This document shows positions 23,600 to 35,044 of a DNA stretch of 64,000 bases, in pieces. A program made the translations under genes and the position numbers. The stretch is taken from NCBI GenBank assembly GCA_933228675.1, contig OW121743.1, positions 83,142,759 through 83,206,758 on the forward strand. Direction: 5' to 3'. The first letter of the stretch is position 1. Each line of letters starts with the position of its first letter. A model generated the notes under the pieces. It was not told where the DNA came from and did no database searches. It saw only the letters and a list, made by a program, of their open reading frames with translations. This DNA is from Stomorhina lunata (Eukaryota > Arthropoda > Insecta > Diptera > Rhiniidae).

Positions 23600-23775
23600 T
23601 ATGATTTTTTTCTTTAAATTTTCGTAAATAATGGTTTTACGTTACATTTGCTGTTAAAAAATATACTTAACGAAGTGATCAAAAAAAAAAATATTACTAT
23701 TTTTGTACTCCATGGACTCCCCCAAAACAGAATTAGTATATGAGAACCCATGCATTTTTCCCGTGTATCACAGTG
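23600..23775. repeat. Right terminal inverted repeat
   Basis: It is the inverse of 20967-21160 and ends in CACAGTG at 23775. Confidence 0.75.
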
Positions 23776-24189
23776 TTATCAACAAAAGATTAAAATTTAC
23801 GATAAAAAATCTATCCATAGAAAATTACTTCGATATAAAATGCTTTTTATACAAATTTTTAAAAATATCGTCAAAATCTTTTTCACACAAAAATATTTTT
23901 ATACGAAATCGAGAGAGCTTTAACTTTTTTCGATTTAAAATTCGGTTAAGAAGTCATAGATAAAAAAATAAAATGTCATATCTCCTAAATTATTACAAAG
24001 GTAAGAAAAGACCTTTTTGGTGGGGTCAAAATAGAGACTACTACTTAATTGGTACTTTTTTAAACCCATTTGTGTCATTTAAGCTAACGAAAATTAACTT
24101 ATATTCAAGAAGAGTTTTAAATCGATTTCAAGATAATATATCTCGTAGGAAAGCCCATTTGGTTCTTAGTAATATGCTGTTAAAATTGT
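23776..24189. other. Intergenic DNA, no gene seen
   Basis: AT-rich, with no recognised homology. Confidence 0.35.
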
Positions 24190-24790
24190 GTGAAATTTGT
24201 CATACCAACTAAGAAACCTTCGTCGGCTCATGCGTAACAACTTCGCTAAAGATCATAGCATGTTCAAATGCACAGTTTAGGATTTAATTCACATTTAGCA
24301 ATTTTAAGTGGCGCCACCTGTCAGAAATTATTCATACCATTTAGGAAACCTTCGTCGGCTCATGCGTATCAACTTTTCTAAAGATAATAGCATGGTCAAA
24401 TGTACACTTTGAGTAATTATCAGTGGCACCACCTGTCGGAAATTGGTCATACCAACTAAGAAACCTTCGTCGGGTCACGCGTAACAACTTTGCTAAAGAT
24501 TAAATGCACAGGTAACGACTTAATTCGCATTGAGTAATTTTTAGTGGCGCCACCTGTTGGAAATCGGTCACACCAACTAAGAAATCTTCTTAGTAACAAC
24601 TTTGAAAAAGATCATAGCATGTTCAAATGCACTGCTTACGATTAGATTGACTTTAAGTAATTTTCAGTGGCGCCACCTGTCGGAAATTTGTCATGCCAAA
24701 CAAGAAACCTTCGTCGGATCATGCGCAACAACTTTGCAAAAGGGCATAACGTGATCAAATGTATAGTTAACAATTCAATAAAGGATATAT
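24190..24790. repeat. Tandem repeat, 110-135 bp units with GTGGCGCCAC
   Basis: About five units start near 24205, 24333, 24446, 24568 and 24692. Each has AAGAAACCTTCGTCGG, CATGCGTAACAACTTTGC, GCATGTTCAAATGCAC and, in most, AGTGGCGCCACCTGTCGGA. The 10-bp palindrome GTGGCGCCAC is conserved in several units despite otherwise AT-rich surroundings. Unit lengths vary by small deletions. Confidence 0.88.
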
Positions 24791-25540
24791 AAACATTCAT
24801 TTGTTAAAAGTAATAACATTACCAATATTTTTCCCTTTTTAACAACTAATTTCAAAAAGTTTCATATGCATATTTGGTACTTCTTTGGAATTATTCGAAT
24901 TCGGTACATTTTACTAAAACGCAGGTAACATTTTGTTTTTATTCATATTACCTTATGAGATGTTAAGTTATCATTTTTCCATTTTTTTCACCCATTTTGC
25001 CCCCCTAAATCAAAAAAGTACCACATATTTACTTCTTCAAAAATTTTTTTACATCTATTAATTGCAGTAAAAAATTCCTTTCTATATTCTGTATGTCGAA
25101 AGATAATAGTGGGTTAAAAAATATAGCAAAAAAAAACTATTTTCACCATAGGGGTAAAACCTTATCGGCCATAGTTTCAAAAAAGTACCAAACACCTGTC
25201 CACTTATTTTTATGGCTGTTCAAAAATGTAGTTTAAATTTTGAACAAAAAATTCTATACCTATTACTTTAGGAAATACAACGTTTAAGATTTTTCCCCTT
25301 TTTACCAGATTTAACCGCCTTAGCGGCAAAATTTCAAAAAAATCTTTTTACTCGATGTTTACGGCAAAAAAGTACCCACCGGCCGAATTTTATACAAACC
25401 TTTTGAATCGCATGGCCGTTTTCGATATAGCCATTCTATATTATTATATATACATACAATTATTGCTCGTTTAAAGATATAAGATAAGATAAAAAAGCAG
25501 AAGTAAAACTTATATATCCAGATTAAGATTTTAAATTCAA
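24791..25540. other. Intergenic DNA with repeated AAAAAGTACC words
   Basis: The word AAAAAGTACC(A/C) recurs near 25015, 25187 and 25367, with C-rich patches and T runs between. It may be a decayed repeat. No gene was seen. Confidence 0.35.
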
Positions 25541-26330
25541 ACAAGTAAGAAAATGCTATAGTCGGTCAAGCTCGACCATACGATATCCTATCGCCACTTA
25601 GGTCAAAGGTGTTCTTATTCCTGTATAAAGACAAATATTTGCACAATTTTGCCATCATACAAATATTTTTTCAAAACTTATATATTAAAGCTGTTTCCGT
25701 CATTTGGACTTATATGAGAGCTAGGGTCAAATGTGGACCGATTATCTCGAAATTTCGAAAATTGATTACACCTGTTACAATAATTATGTATGCGAAAAAT
25801 TAACTTCATTTACGAGCGTTTTAGTGATTTTTGTCTCATTTAGTGAGTTTTGATAGAAGAGTTTGTATAGGAGCTATTGTCAAATGTGGACCGATTTCAA
25901 CGAAATTAGGTACAGTGATTTAAGTTTATATAGGCAGTATTTGTTGTAAATTTCATAAAAAAATATTGATATTTGTGGACAATATATGAATTCCGGGAAG
26001 TGGGACCTATAGGATGTACCATAAATAATGGACCGATTTTGACGAACTTCAATAGCAATGGTCTCATTATCAAATATGATCTGTGCCAAATTTCATCAAA
26101 TTATCTTTAGAACTGCGACCTGTAGTTTAATTACAAGGTTTACATGGTGGTCCAGCCAGCCAGCCAGGCGGACGGACGGACGAACTGACATCGCTAAATC
26201 GACTCAGATAGTGATTCTAAGCCTATTGGTATACTAAAAGGTGGGCCTAAGACAAATATTTCTATGCGTTACATACATCAGCACAAATTTATAATACCCT
26301 TTGTACTTATGGTGGTAAAGGGTATAAAAA
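25541..26330 (+). mobile_element. Dispersed fly repeat (Helentron/INE-like), near-complete copy
   Basis: It starts near AAGTAAGAAAATGCTATAGTC and CAAGCTCGACCATACGATA. Internal blocks of the form GGTCAAATGTGGACCGATT recur. It then has CCAGCCAGCCAGGCGGACGG, CATCGCTAAATCGACTCAG and GCGTTACATACATCAGCACA, and ends at a hairpin ACCCTTT-GTACTTATGGTGGTA-AAGGGTATAA. This layout resembles the non-autonomous INE-1/DINE-type Helentrons of Drosophila, which also end in a hairpin followed by GGTATAA. No coding capacity. The family name is an inference. Confidence 0.6.
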
Positions 26331-26449
26331 TGTCGCATGCAAGGGTGAGACAGTCTAATCAAATACAATTTAGTATAAAGATATTGCACCCCATATATTT
26401 TTTTCTATCATATGTGAAATTAAAGTGGATAAAAGAACACAAACACATA

Positions 26450-26878
26450 TAAACGTCTTTTGAGAATATGTCTTGTATGGGAGGTGTAGTCAAATATGGA
26501 CCGATTTCTACCAAATTACTCGTAGGATAAAGGTTATGATAAGCAATATTTGTTCTGAAAATTATTAAAATACAACTTAATTTGTGACTGAAAAGGACTA
26601 AAAACTCTATTCCGGGAAGGCAATACGGGTTGTCCTTGGACCAAAATATGAGCCTGTACCAAATTTCATCAAATTATCTTTAAAGTTACGACCTGTAGAA
26701 TGATAACAAGCTTACATGGATAACCGGCCGGACGGACAACGTTAAAACACCTGAGGGAGTGATTTTAAATCGATTGGTATACTAAAAGGGGGCCTAAGAC
26801 CAATATTTCGATGCGTTACAAACATCAGCACAAACCCAATAAACCCTTTCCACCTGTGGAGGTGAAGGCTATAAAAAT
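26450..26878 (+). mobile_element. Same fly repeat, 5'-truncated copy
   Basis: It shares GTATGGGAGGTGTAGTCAAA, GGACCGATTTCTACCAAATT, the GGCCGGACGGACAAC segment and the terminal hairpin CCCTTTCCACCTGTGGAGGTGAAGG with the neighbouring copy. The 5' third is missing. Confidence 0.6.
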
Positions 26879-28730
26879 AACTTTTATGAGCACGTGTGTG
26901 TGCCTTAGCTTTCCCTCATTGGATAGTCGTTTCCATTAGTTATTTCCGAATAAGAGTAAAAGCGGTATACTCTCTTCTGTATAGAGTTTTCAAAACGACC
27001 ATACGGCAAGTCAATATATGGGAGTGTAACATCTTTATATTATAGAGTCTTTGGTCTAATGCCGACCTCTAGTCACATATTTGATTACCCTTTATTAAAA
27101 AGGACTTAAAATTTGTTAATAATTTTCCCAATAATAATAATACACAAATTTTTTATCTGGAGTTTAGTGAATATTGTTGAACCAACAAATGGAATGACAA
27201 ACTTGTATAACCTAACACCCATGATGAAGGGTGTAGAAATCCATTGGCAATAGCCAAATGTAAATATAAATATTATTTGTTTCGCTTGCCAACTTCAATA
27301 ACAAATAAAAAAGGTTAACCTTTTTATTTTTGTTGCGTTTCCAAATATTAGATAAACTAAAACCCACATCATCTGAGGTTAGCTTTAGAACAAAATAACT
27401 TTATTATAATTACATATAACATATCGTTACTTTAATATGGAAAGGCCCTAAGTCGTTTTTCATTCAAATCGCTTTTTACAGCCTTATCTTATATAATTTT
27501 ATAAAAATCTTTTAATTTTAAAAAACATTATTATAGTAGTTAATTCTTTAGAGAATTTAGTAAAAAACTGCGTTTAAGAAATTTCTCTATCTTCAAAACT
27601 TAAGATTTTATTTAGTTTTTTCCACTCTCCTGTAATGTAACAAAAATATTAGTTAGGGCTTTTCTATATTAAAGTAACGATATACAACATTTGAATGTAT
27701 GTATGTATGTATGTATATAAAATAATGTCAGAAAGACCCACTAAAACTAGTTTATTGTTTTCCGCACGTGTATCTAATCACACCAGTATTTATATAAAAC
27801 TTGAAATATAAAATCTAACAGTTTTCCGAAAAAAAAAAAACATTTTACTAAAACAAAAATACACATTGAGATAATTTTTTATGTTTAACAAAACAATTTT
27901 TAATGCAAAATACTTGGTCAACATATGTATGTCCTGGTATTACTACAATAAAATTTACATACATTTGTAGTAGTACATGTGCGTGTGTGTGTGTTGAATA
28001 CAACATTACAACTACACATAAACAACGGATCATTTGAATAATTTGTAGTTAAACTCAAGGACTTTCGTTTTGAAAAAAGGGCATAAGTTGAAAACGAAAC
28101 AATTTAGACAAGTGTTGAGCTTGAGCAGCAACTGCATGCAAATTGCTTGTTATACAATTTTCTTTTTTTTTATATTTTGCTGAATTTTATTCTCAAAAAA
28201 AAAAAAAAATACTAAAAGAGTAAAATGAAACGTCTTGCAGTTTGTTGATAAATGTTTTTCGTTTAAGCAGTAAATGTATGTACATAAATATATATTTTTT
28301 TATTATACATATTTTTTTACATGAATACATTTAAAAAGTAACGTATGATTACATTTTTATATACACACATTTGTATTCTTGGGCTGTTACATAATTTACA
28401 GGGTACAGCTGTTTTCTTAGTTTCCATTTTATTTCCCTTTTATTTTATTTTTGGCCATAAGTCAAATTTGAAATTTCCTATGCAAATTTGTTGCAAATTT
28501 CCTGTTACACAATACTCCTGTAGTTCTACGCATACATACATATATTTTACATCTAAGCATTTGTGTAAATTGAAATTATGTCTGTTAGAATACAGTGGTA
28601 GTCTTTGGAAATTATATGCATTGTTGATGTTGTTTTTAAGAACAAATGAGCGAAGGGTAGAAATATTGGTCTGTAACATACCATTAAGTATACAGATCGA
28701 TTAATATCAATTTCTAAGCAGATTTTATAT
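26879..28730. other. Intergenic DNA, no gene seen
   Basis: It contains a short (GTAT)n microsatellite at 27696-27717, GTGTGT near 27983 and homopolymer A near 28197. No coding homology was recognised. Confidence 0.45.
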
Positions 28731-28734
28731 TTGC

Positions 28735-29042
28735 TATTGAAATAGGTCAAAATCAGACCATAATTCCCACATTCCAATTGGAACAATGGGTACTTCTCTC
28801 AGACTATGAGCTGCATCCGATTCTATTTTTAGACTCATTGAAGGGAATTACCTTTTAACTCTGACTGCAAACGGCAAATGCATTAGTTAGAGAAGTTTTA
28901 CACAACCTTATACTCAATAACCAGTGGCTAGATGAGTTATGAGGCCAAAAATTTTATTTTTTGGGTCTGGCCGGGGTTCGAACTTGGGACCTCTAGTATG
29001 CTGGACAGATGACTAAACTGCTATACCACTGCGGTTAGGGTG
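28735..29042 (-). mobile_element. tRNA-derived SINE, copy 1
   Basis: On the minus strand a tRNA-like head carries a pol III A box TGGTATAGCAG (29028-29018) and a B box GTTCGAACC (28983-28975), spaced as in tRNA genes. The body shares TCATAACTCATCT, CACTGGTTATTGAGTAT, GCATTTGCCGTT and AATCGG(A/G)TGCAGCTCAT with the copy at 46622-46935. The tRNA fold itself is not intact, so this is a SINE and not a tRNA gene. Its internal promoter looks usable here because the B box is unmutated. Confidence 0.82.
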
Positions 29043-29879
29043 GCTACTATAAAATTGAATTCTTTACATTTAAATTTAGGAGACTCACAACCGCACATAT
29101 TTTTTTTGGCAAAATTTTGCAGAAATATTGCATATCGAAAATAAAAATTACTGAAAAACATTTCTTTGGAATCTATTTATATTTGAAAGCTCCCATATAA
29201 GACTTTGTGTGAAAAGCAATTTTGATACGAGAATACTCTTAATAATGTTTTTACATTAAAAGCTAATATAAAGTAAAACAAGTTTGCAAATTTTCTTGAC
29301 AATGAAAGACCAAAATCATTATATAAATTTATTCGATACATATTTTCCTTTTGCACCCACAGTATTTTATAAGTTTTCTTTACATTAAAGGAATTTGTTA
29401 ACATAATTTATATTGAACACTTAAATTATTATAAATGTATATTATTATAAGGATTTATACTAAATTCATATAAAAATGTAAAAATCGTTTGTTTCTTTGC
29501 GTTTATTCTTTTCGTTAAAGATAAAAAGGTTCGTTAATGCCATTGACTTTTAAAGGACCCAGCGTTTGTCGCTTGATTTAGTATTAAAAGAATCAATAAA
29601 AGGGTTTTATAAATCACATAGATTTAAAAAAAGTTTAATACAAATTAGCAGGTGTAATTGTCTGAGCTTAGAAATTTATCTTTATCAAGACTGCAACCAA
29701 TAACTAAAAAAACACTACAATTTGTTTCTATCTCTACCAAAAAAATTGGTCGTAGTCACGGCAGACATCAATTTCTGTAATTATAAATGTCTATTAAAAT
29801 TATCAGTTACCACAACATCCTTTATCGACGGTAAGCCCTACAGCATTCGAACGGCGTCGATGTAAAATAAATAATATTA
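29043..29879. other. Intergenic DNA, no gene seen
   Basis: AT-rich sequence. No gene or repeat family was recognised. Confidence 0.4.
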
Positions 29880-29911
29880 ACAATAGAACAAAAAGCTCAA
29901 ATAATACGCTA

Positions 29912-31510
29912 AAGAAAAATTTTTCTATAGAAAATTTTTTTATCAAAAATTTTTCTATCGAAAATTTTTTTGATCAAAAATTTTTCTATTGAAAATTTTT
30001 TTACTAAAAATTTTTCTGTAGAAAAATTTTTTATTAAAAATGTTTTATAGAAAATTTTTTTATCAAAAATTTTTCTATAGAAAATTTTTTTATCAAAAAT
30101 TTTTCTATAGAAAATTTTTTTATCAAAAATTTTTCTATAGAAAATTTTTTTATCAAAAATTTTTCTATAGAAAATTTTTTTATCAAAAAGTTTTCTATAG
30201 AAAATTTTTTTATCAAAAAGTTTTCTATAGAAAATTTTTTTATCAAAAATTTTTCTATTGAAAATTTTTTTGTCAAAAATTTTTCTATAGAAAATTTTTT
30301 TATCAAAATTTTTCTATCGAAAATTTTTTTATCAAAAATTTTTCTATAGAAAATTTTTTTGATCAAAAATTTTTCTATAGAAAATTTTTATCAAAAATTT
30401 TTTTATCAAAATGTTTGCTATTGAAAATTTTTTTTTATCAAAAATTTTTCTATAGAAATTTTTTTTTATCAAAAATTTTTCTATAGAAAGTTTTTTTTAT
30501 CAAACATTTTTCTATAGAAAATTTTTTTTATCAAAAATTTTTCTATAGAAAATTTTTATCAAAAATTTTTCTATAGAAAATTTTTATCAAAAATTTTTCT
30601 ATAGAAAATTTTTATCAAAAATTTTTCTATAGAAAATTTTTTTATCAAAAAGTTTGCTATTGAAAATTTTTTTTTATCAAAAATTTTTCCATAGACAATT
30701 TTTTTGTCAAAAATTTTTCTATAGAAAATTTTTTTATCAAAAATTTTTCTATAGAAAATTTTTCTAAAGAACATTTTTTTATCAAAAAGTTTGCTATTGA
30801 AAATTTTTTTTTATCAAAAATTTTTCTATAGAAATTTTTTTTTATCAAAAATTTTTCTATAATAAGTTTTTTATCAAACATTTTTCTATAGAAAATTTTT
30901 TTTATCAAAAATTTTTCCATAGACAATTTTTTTATCAAAAATTTTTCCATAGACAATTTTTTTATCAAAAATTTTTCTATTGACAATTTTTTTATCAAAA
31001 ATTTTTCTATGGAAAAATTTTTTATCAAAAATTTTTCTATAGACAATTTTTTTATGAAAAATTTTTCTATGGAAAATTTTTTTTTATCAAAAATTTTTCT
31101 TTAGAAAATTTTTTTATCAAAAATTTTTGTATGGAATTATTTTCCTGTAAAAAAAATTTTTATCAAAAATTTTTCTATAAAAAATTTTTTATCAAAAATT
31201 TTTCTATGGAAAATTTTTTTATCAAAAATTTGTTTATAGAAAATTTGTTAATCAAAAATATTACTATAGAAAATTTTTTTATCATTAATTTTTCTATAGA
31301 AAATTTTTTTATCAAAAATTTTTCTATAGAATTTTTTTATAAAAAAATTTTCTAATGAAAATTTTTTTATATAAAATTATTCTATAAAAAATTTTGTATC
31401 CAAAATTTTTTTATAGAAAATTTTTTTATGAAAAATTTTTCTATAGAAAATCTTGTTATCCAAAATTTTTTTATAGAAAATTTTTTATCCACAATTTTTC
31501 TATAGATTTT
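29912..31510. repeat. 30-bp CTATAG satellite array (TTATC spacer)
   Basis: Units of 29-31 bp join TTTTTCTATAGAAAATTTT to TTTATCAAAAA. The stretch 30040-30250 is a clean 30-bp register; later units vary in T-run length. As in the 16-19 kb array, long lysine- and phenylalanine-rich reading frames on both strands are by-products of the 30-bp register. Confidence 0.95.
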
Positions 31511-31514
31511 TTTT

Positions 31515-31877
31515 AAAGTTTTACTGTAGTGTATTGCTCTAAGATCCCAATTTATAACAATTATTTATTATTGTAATAAATAGTTTTTTGATAAAACCAA
31601 AAAAATGTTGGTGGATAAATATTTACATGATGGTTGGTTAGGTTGATTTGGCCATCTCTTCCTGATTCTAGACTTAGCGAAAACCACACATTATATCTTA
31701 TTTGCAGGACAGAATAAATACGAATTATTGTGTCTAACAAATGACTTAACCAACAATCAAAGCGCGTCGAGGTAAGGTTTCCTCACCATCATTTGTTTTT
31801 TAAAACAACTATTTATTACAATAACAAATAATTGTAATAAATTGGGGTCTTAGTGCAATACACTACAGTAAAACTTT
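31515..31877. mobile_element. Foldback MITE inside satellite array
   Basis: The left end AAAGTTTTACTGTAGTGTAT is mirrored at the right end as ATACACTACAGTAAAACTTT, and inverted homology continues inward through TAAGAtCCCAATTTATaACA-type sequence. The centre has GGTTGGTTAGGTTGA and GCCATCTCTTCCTGA, also found in the MITEs at 39324-39976 and 45486-45883. No coding capacity. Confidence 0.8.
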
Positions 31878-31949
31878 TTTAATTAAATTTTTGATATCCC
31901 AAAATTTTTGAAAAACCGTTTTTAATTTTTTTTATACAATTTTTTTTTA

Positions 31950-32190
31950 ATTCTTATAAAAAAAAAAATTCTACAGAAAAATATTTTTATCGAAAATTTT
32001 TGCTACAGAAAAAAATTTTTATCGAAAATTTTTCGATAGAAAAATGTTTTTTGAAAAAAGTTTTTGATAGAAAAATATTTTTATTGAAAATTTTCAGTAA
32101 ACAATATTTTTAAGGAAAAATTTTCTACAAAAAGAAAAATTTTTCTATAAAAAATTTTTGTATCGAAAATATCAAAAAATATTTTTTTAT
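31950..32190. repeat. Decayed CTATAG-type satellite
   Basis: Units with ATCGAAAATTTTTC and CTACAGAAAAA continue the interrupted array on the far side of the MITE. They are more diverged than units on the left side. Confidence 0.65.
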
Positions 32191-32499
32191 CTTAAAAATA
32201 TAAAAGTTTAAAATTGTTTAGTATTCGAATTTATTTTTGTTTCGAAAGATATTTCCAATTCGGTTTCATTTGTTTCAAATAATGTTTACAAAAATCATAG
32301 TTTTAATAATGTTCGAGAATATATTTCTTTGTTCTCTTGAATCATGTATTTGGTTGCTGTAAATTGTATTTTCTTAAACAAAGCGGCACCAATCGACTTT
32401 GCTCACATACAATTTTCATTAATGCTCGTAATATTAACGAAAATTACAAAAGGTCATCGGCTTCTGGTGGTATGGGTTGCCTATTCCTGCCTATAGCAC

Positions 32500-33459
32500 A
32501 AGGTGATCTGATTTTTATAAACCTATACTCAAATTTTAGCGTACGTCCGTTCCACATTTGACTATAGCTTCTATACAAACTCTTCTGTCAAAACGCACTA
32601 AATGAGACAAAAAATCACTTAAACGCTCGTAAATCAGAAGACAATGAGAATTTTAAGTTATTTTTTGCACACATAATTTTTGCAACAATTTGCCAAATTT
32701 CGAGATGATCGGTCCACATTTGACCCTAGCTCTCATATAAGTCCAAATGACGGAAATACCTTAAATATATAAGTTTTGAGAAACTGTTTGTATGATGGCA
32801 AAATTTAGCAAATATTTGTATTACACAGGAAAAAGAACACCTTTGACCTTAGTGGTTAAGGGTATCGTATGGTCGGTTTAAGTATAGCTAGGGTCAAATG
32901 TGAACCGATTATCAAGAATTATGTATGCAAAAAATAAACTAAAATTTTCAATATCTTTAGATTTACGAGCGTTTTATAATTTTTTGTCTCATTTAGTGCG
33001 TTTTTAAAGAAGAGTTTGTATGGGAGCTATGGTCAAATGTAAACCGATTTCAACGAAATTTGGTACAGTAATTTAAGTTTACATAAGCAGTATTTGTTTT
33101 AAATTTCATGAAAAAATATTGATATTTGTGGCCAATATGTCAATTCCGGGAAGTGGGACCTATGGGAGGTACCATAAATAATGGACCGATTTTGACCAAT
33201 TTCAATAGCCATGGTCCCATTATCTGTACCAAATTTCGTCAAATTATCTTTAGAATTGCGACCTGTAGTTTGATTACAAGGTTTACATGGGGGTCCAGCC
33301 AGCCAGACGGACGGACGGACATCGCTAAATCGACTCAGAAAGTGATTCTAAGCCTATTGATATACTAAAAGGTGGGTCGAAGACAAATATTTCTATGCGT
33401 TACATACATCAGCACAAACTTATAATACCCTTTCCAACTATGGTGGTGAAGGGTATAAT
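32500..33459. mobile_element. Fly repeat in head-to-head arrangement
   Basis: 32500-32880 is the inverted 5' half of the family seen at 25541-26330 (reading back to GACCGACCATACGATACCC). 32880-33459 is a forward 3' portion ending in the hairpin CCCTTTCCAACTATGGTGGTGAAGGG. The two halves meet near 32880. This could be one element whose 5' half inverted, or two insertions. Confidence 0.6.
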
Positions 33460-35044
33460 AATCTGATCCTATTAAATCGCGATCTCCAATCCTGCCAGCA
33501 GCAATATAAGAAAATTTAAATCTAATATCTACAAACTATATATTTTTATTACTGGTGTAGAGTATCTTATATTGTCGATCTTGAACGACTATAACCCTTT
33601 TTTACTATATTTTTTTTTCTTGCTTTTCCTAAATCAATTACATCCTTTGTAACTGATATCACTTGATTCAATGATTTAATTTAATCAAATAAAGTTTTGA
33701 TCCACCTAAGTATTTATTTACTCAGCACAAACGATATAATTATATAGCAAACAAATCTACGTATATTTTTATTCGCATTTGCAATCAGTTAATCAAATAC
33801 AAAATAAACTCAAAAAGTATTAACCAAATAGAAACATTTGTATATTTATTTTATCTCAAAGAAATATTGAACAAATATCCTACGCACAATTGCTTCAAAG
33901 AACAGATAAATATAAATTATAAAACAATTTCAAAGGGAGAAAAAAGGGAAAATCTATTTATAGGAAAAAAAGTTTAGTTATCGCTAATTCGATACAAATG
34001 CAGGTAGAGAATAGGGTGAACCAAATACAAAGGTTTAGATGAAAATATACGATAACTTTGGGAAAAGATTATTTTTATGGACTTAAAAATACCAGAATGA
34101 TAACAATGACACCTAATATGTATTAAAATGCAATATTCGGAAAATTTTGTATTCTGTAACAATTTAGTGTATTTAAAATATTTAATAGCAATTTATATAA
34201 TTGAAGTGCTTTTAAACCTTGTAGATTTTTATTCAACTATTTTTTTACCCCCTCTTTTTTCGTATTTCTTACCATCAAAATAAACCCAATTTGATTGTCG
34301 TTGATCGTTTCTATTGAAATTTCTGTCAAGGTATGCAAAATACCACAAACGAACATAAAATAATCGAAACATGACACGTAAGTAAAACTGTCTAACGTCT
34401 TACATCTTCTCTACATATATTAAGGGAATTCTATTCTAAATATCCTAAGGATGCTAAAATTTATTTAACATTTTTTGAATTTATTTCCTCTAAGCCTACT
34501 ACAATATATTTGAATTAAGGGGGAAATGTGTGATTTTAAAGTGTCTTTGAGTGACTGTGTGGGAGTAAAATGTTACTTGTTCGCATTATTGTAAAGTATG
34601 TAGAGGAAAACTCCCCTTCCCTTATCTTCACCACCATCCCGCATCATAAAGAAACCAACGACATGTTATTTACACACGTTTTCTTATAAAATTAAGTAGA
34701 TTTACAAATAAGACAACAACTTGTCGTCTTTTTCTGTTGAAAATAACAAAGTTTTCGTATTTTTTTTTGATTTTCATGTGAAAATATATTCACTGATTGC
34801 ATATTTACTTACTTACTTTATACTAACAAGTTTTTGTTTTTTTTGTCTCATATGTGTTAGAGGGGATTTGAAAGAATGAAATCTAACGACTCAGATTCAC
34901 TTAAATATTAAAGCAATATTTCTTATATTACCACAATTATTTTAGTGAAATATAGTAGATTCACCAAAAAAATTACATTTCCAAATTAAAAAAAAAAAAA
35001 ACAGATTAAGGCTTTTCCCCTCAAGACCATCAATATATTGCTAT
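33460..35044. other. Intergenic DNA, no gene seen
   Basis: AT-rich DNA of ordinary complexity. No recognisable exon or repeat family. Confidence 0.45.

Larger units (their letters stand above)
20967..23775 (-). mobile_element. DNA element with CACTGTG ends and an EQGERFHQ-type gene
   Basis: The left end CACTGTGATCCAAATG and the right end (inverse, CACTGTGATACACGGG) open inverted repeats of at least 140 bp. These include matching GTTCTCA, TTCTGTTTTGGGGGAGTCCAT and TTCGTTAAGTATATTTTTTAACAGCAAAT segments, and they continue more weakly to about 21160 and 23600. TTA lies directly outside both ends (20964-20966 and 23776-23778) and may be a 3-bp target duplication. CACTR-like ends with a short duplication suggest the CMC (CACTA/Mirage/Chapaev) group, but this is inference. 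The interior holds one broken multi-exon gene on the minus strand. Confidence 0.7.
29880..32495 (+). mobile_element. Composite satellite-bearing repeat, copy 4 (interrupted)
   Basis: A satellite array (29912-31510) is split by a foldback MITE (31515-31877). The array resumes in decayed form (31950-32190) and runs into the conserved right flank, with AATAATGTTTACAAAAATCA, AAACAAAGCGGCACCAATCG and CATCGGCTTCTGGTGGTATG ending near 32495. The left flank is only weakly matched (AATAGAACAAAAAGC). A fly repeat follows directly. Confidence 0.65.

Noticed and set aside
28975..29028. tRNA gene
   Set aside because: The A and B boxes are present, but the acceptor and anticodon arms do not pair properly, and a matching body continues for 300 bp at two loci, so it is a SINE head.
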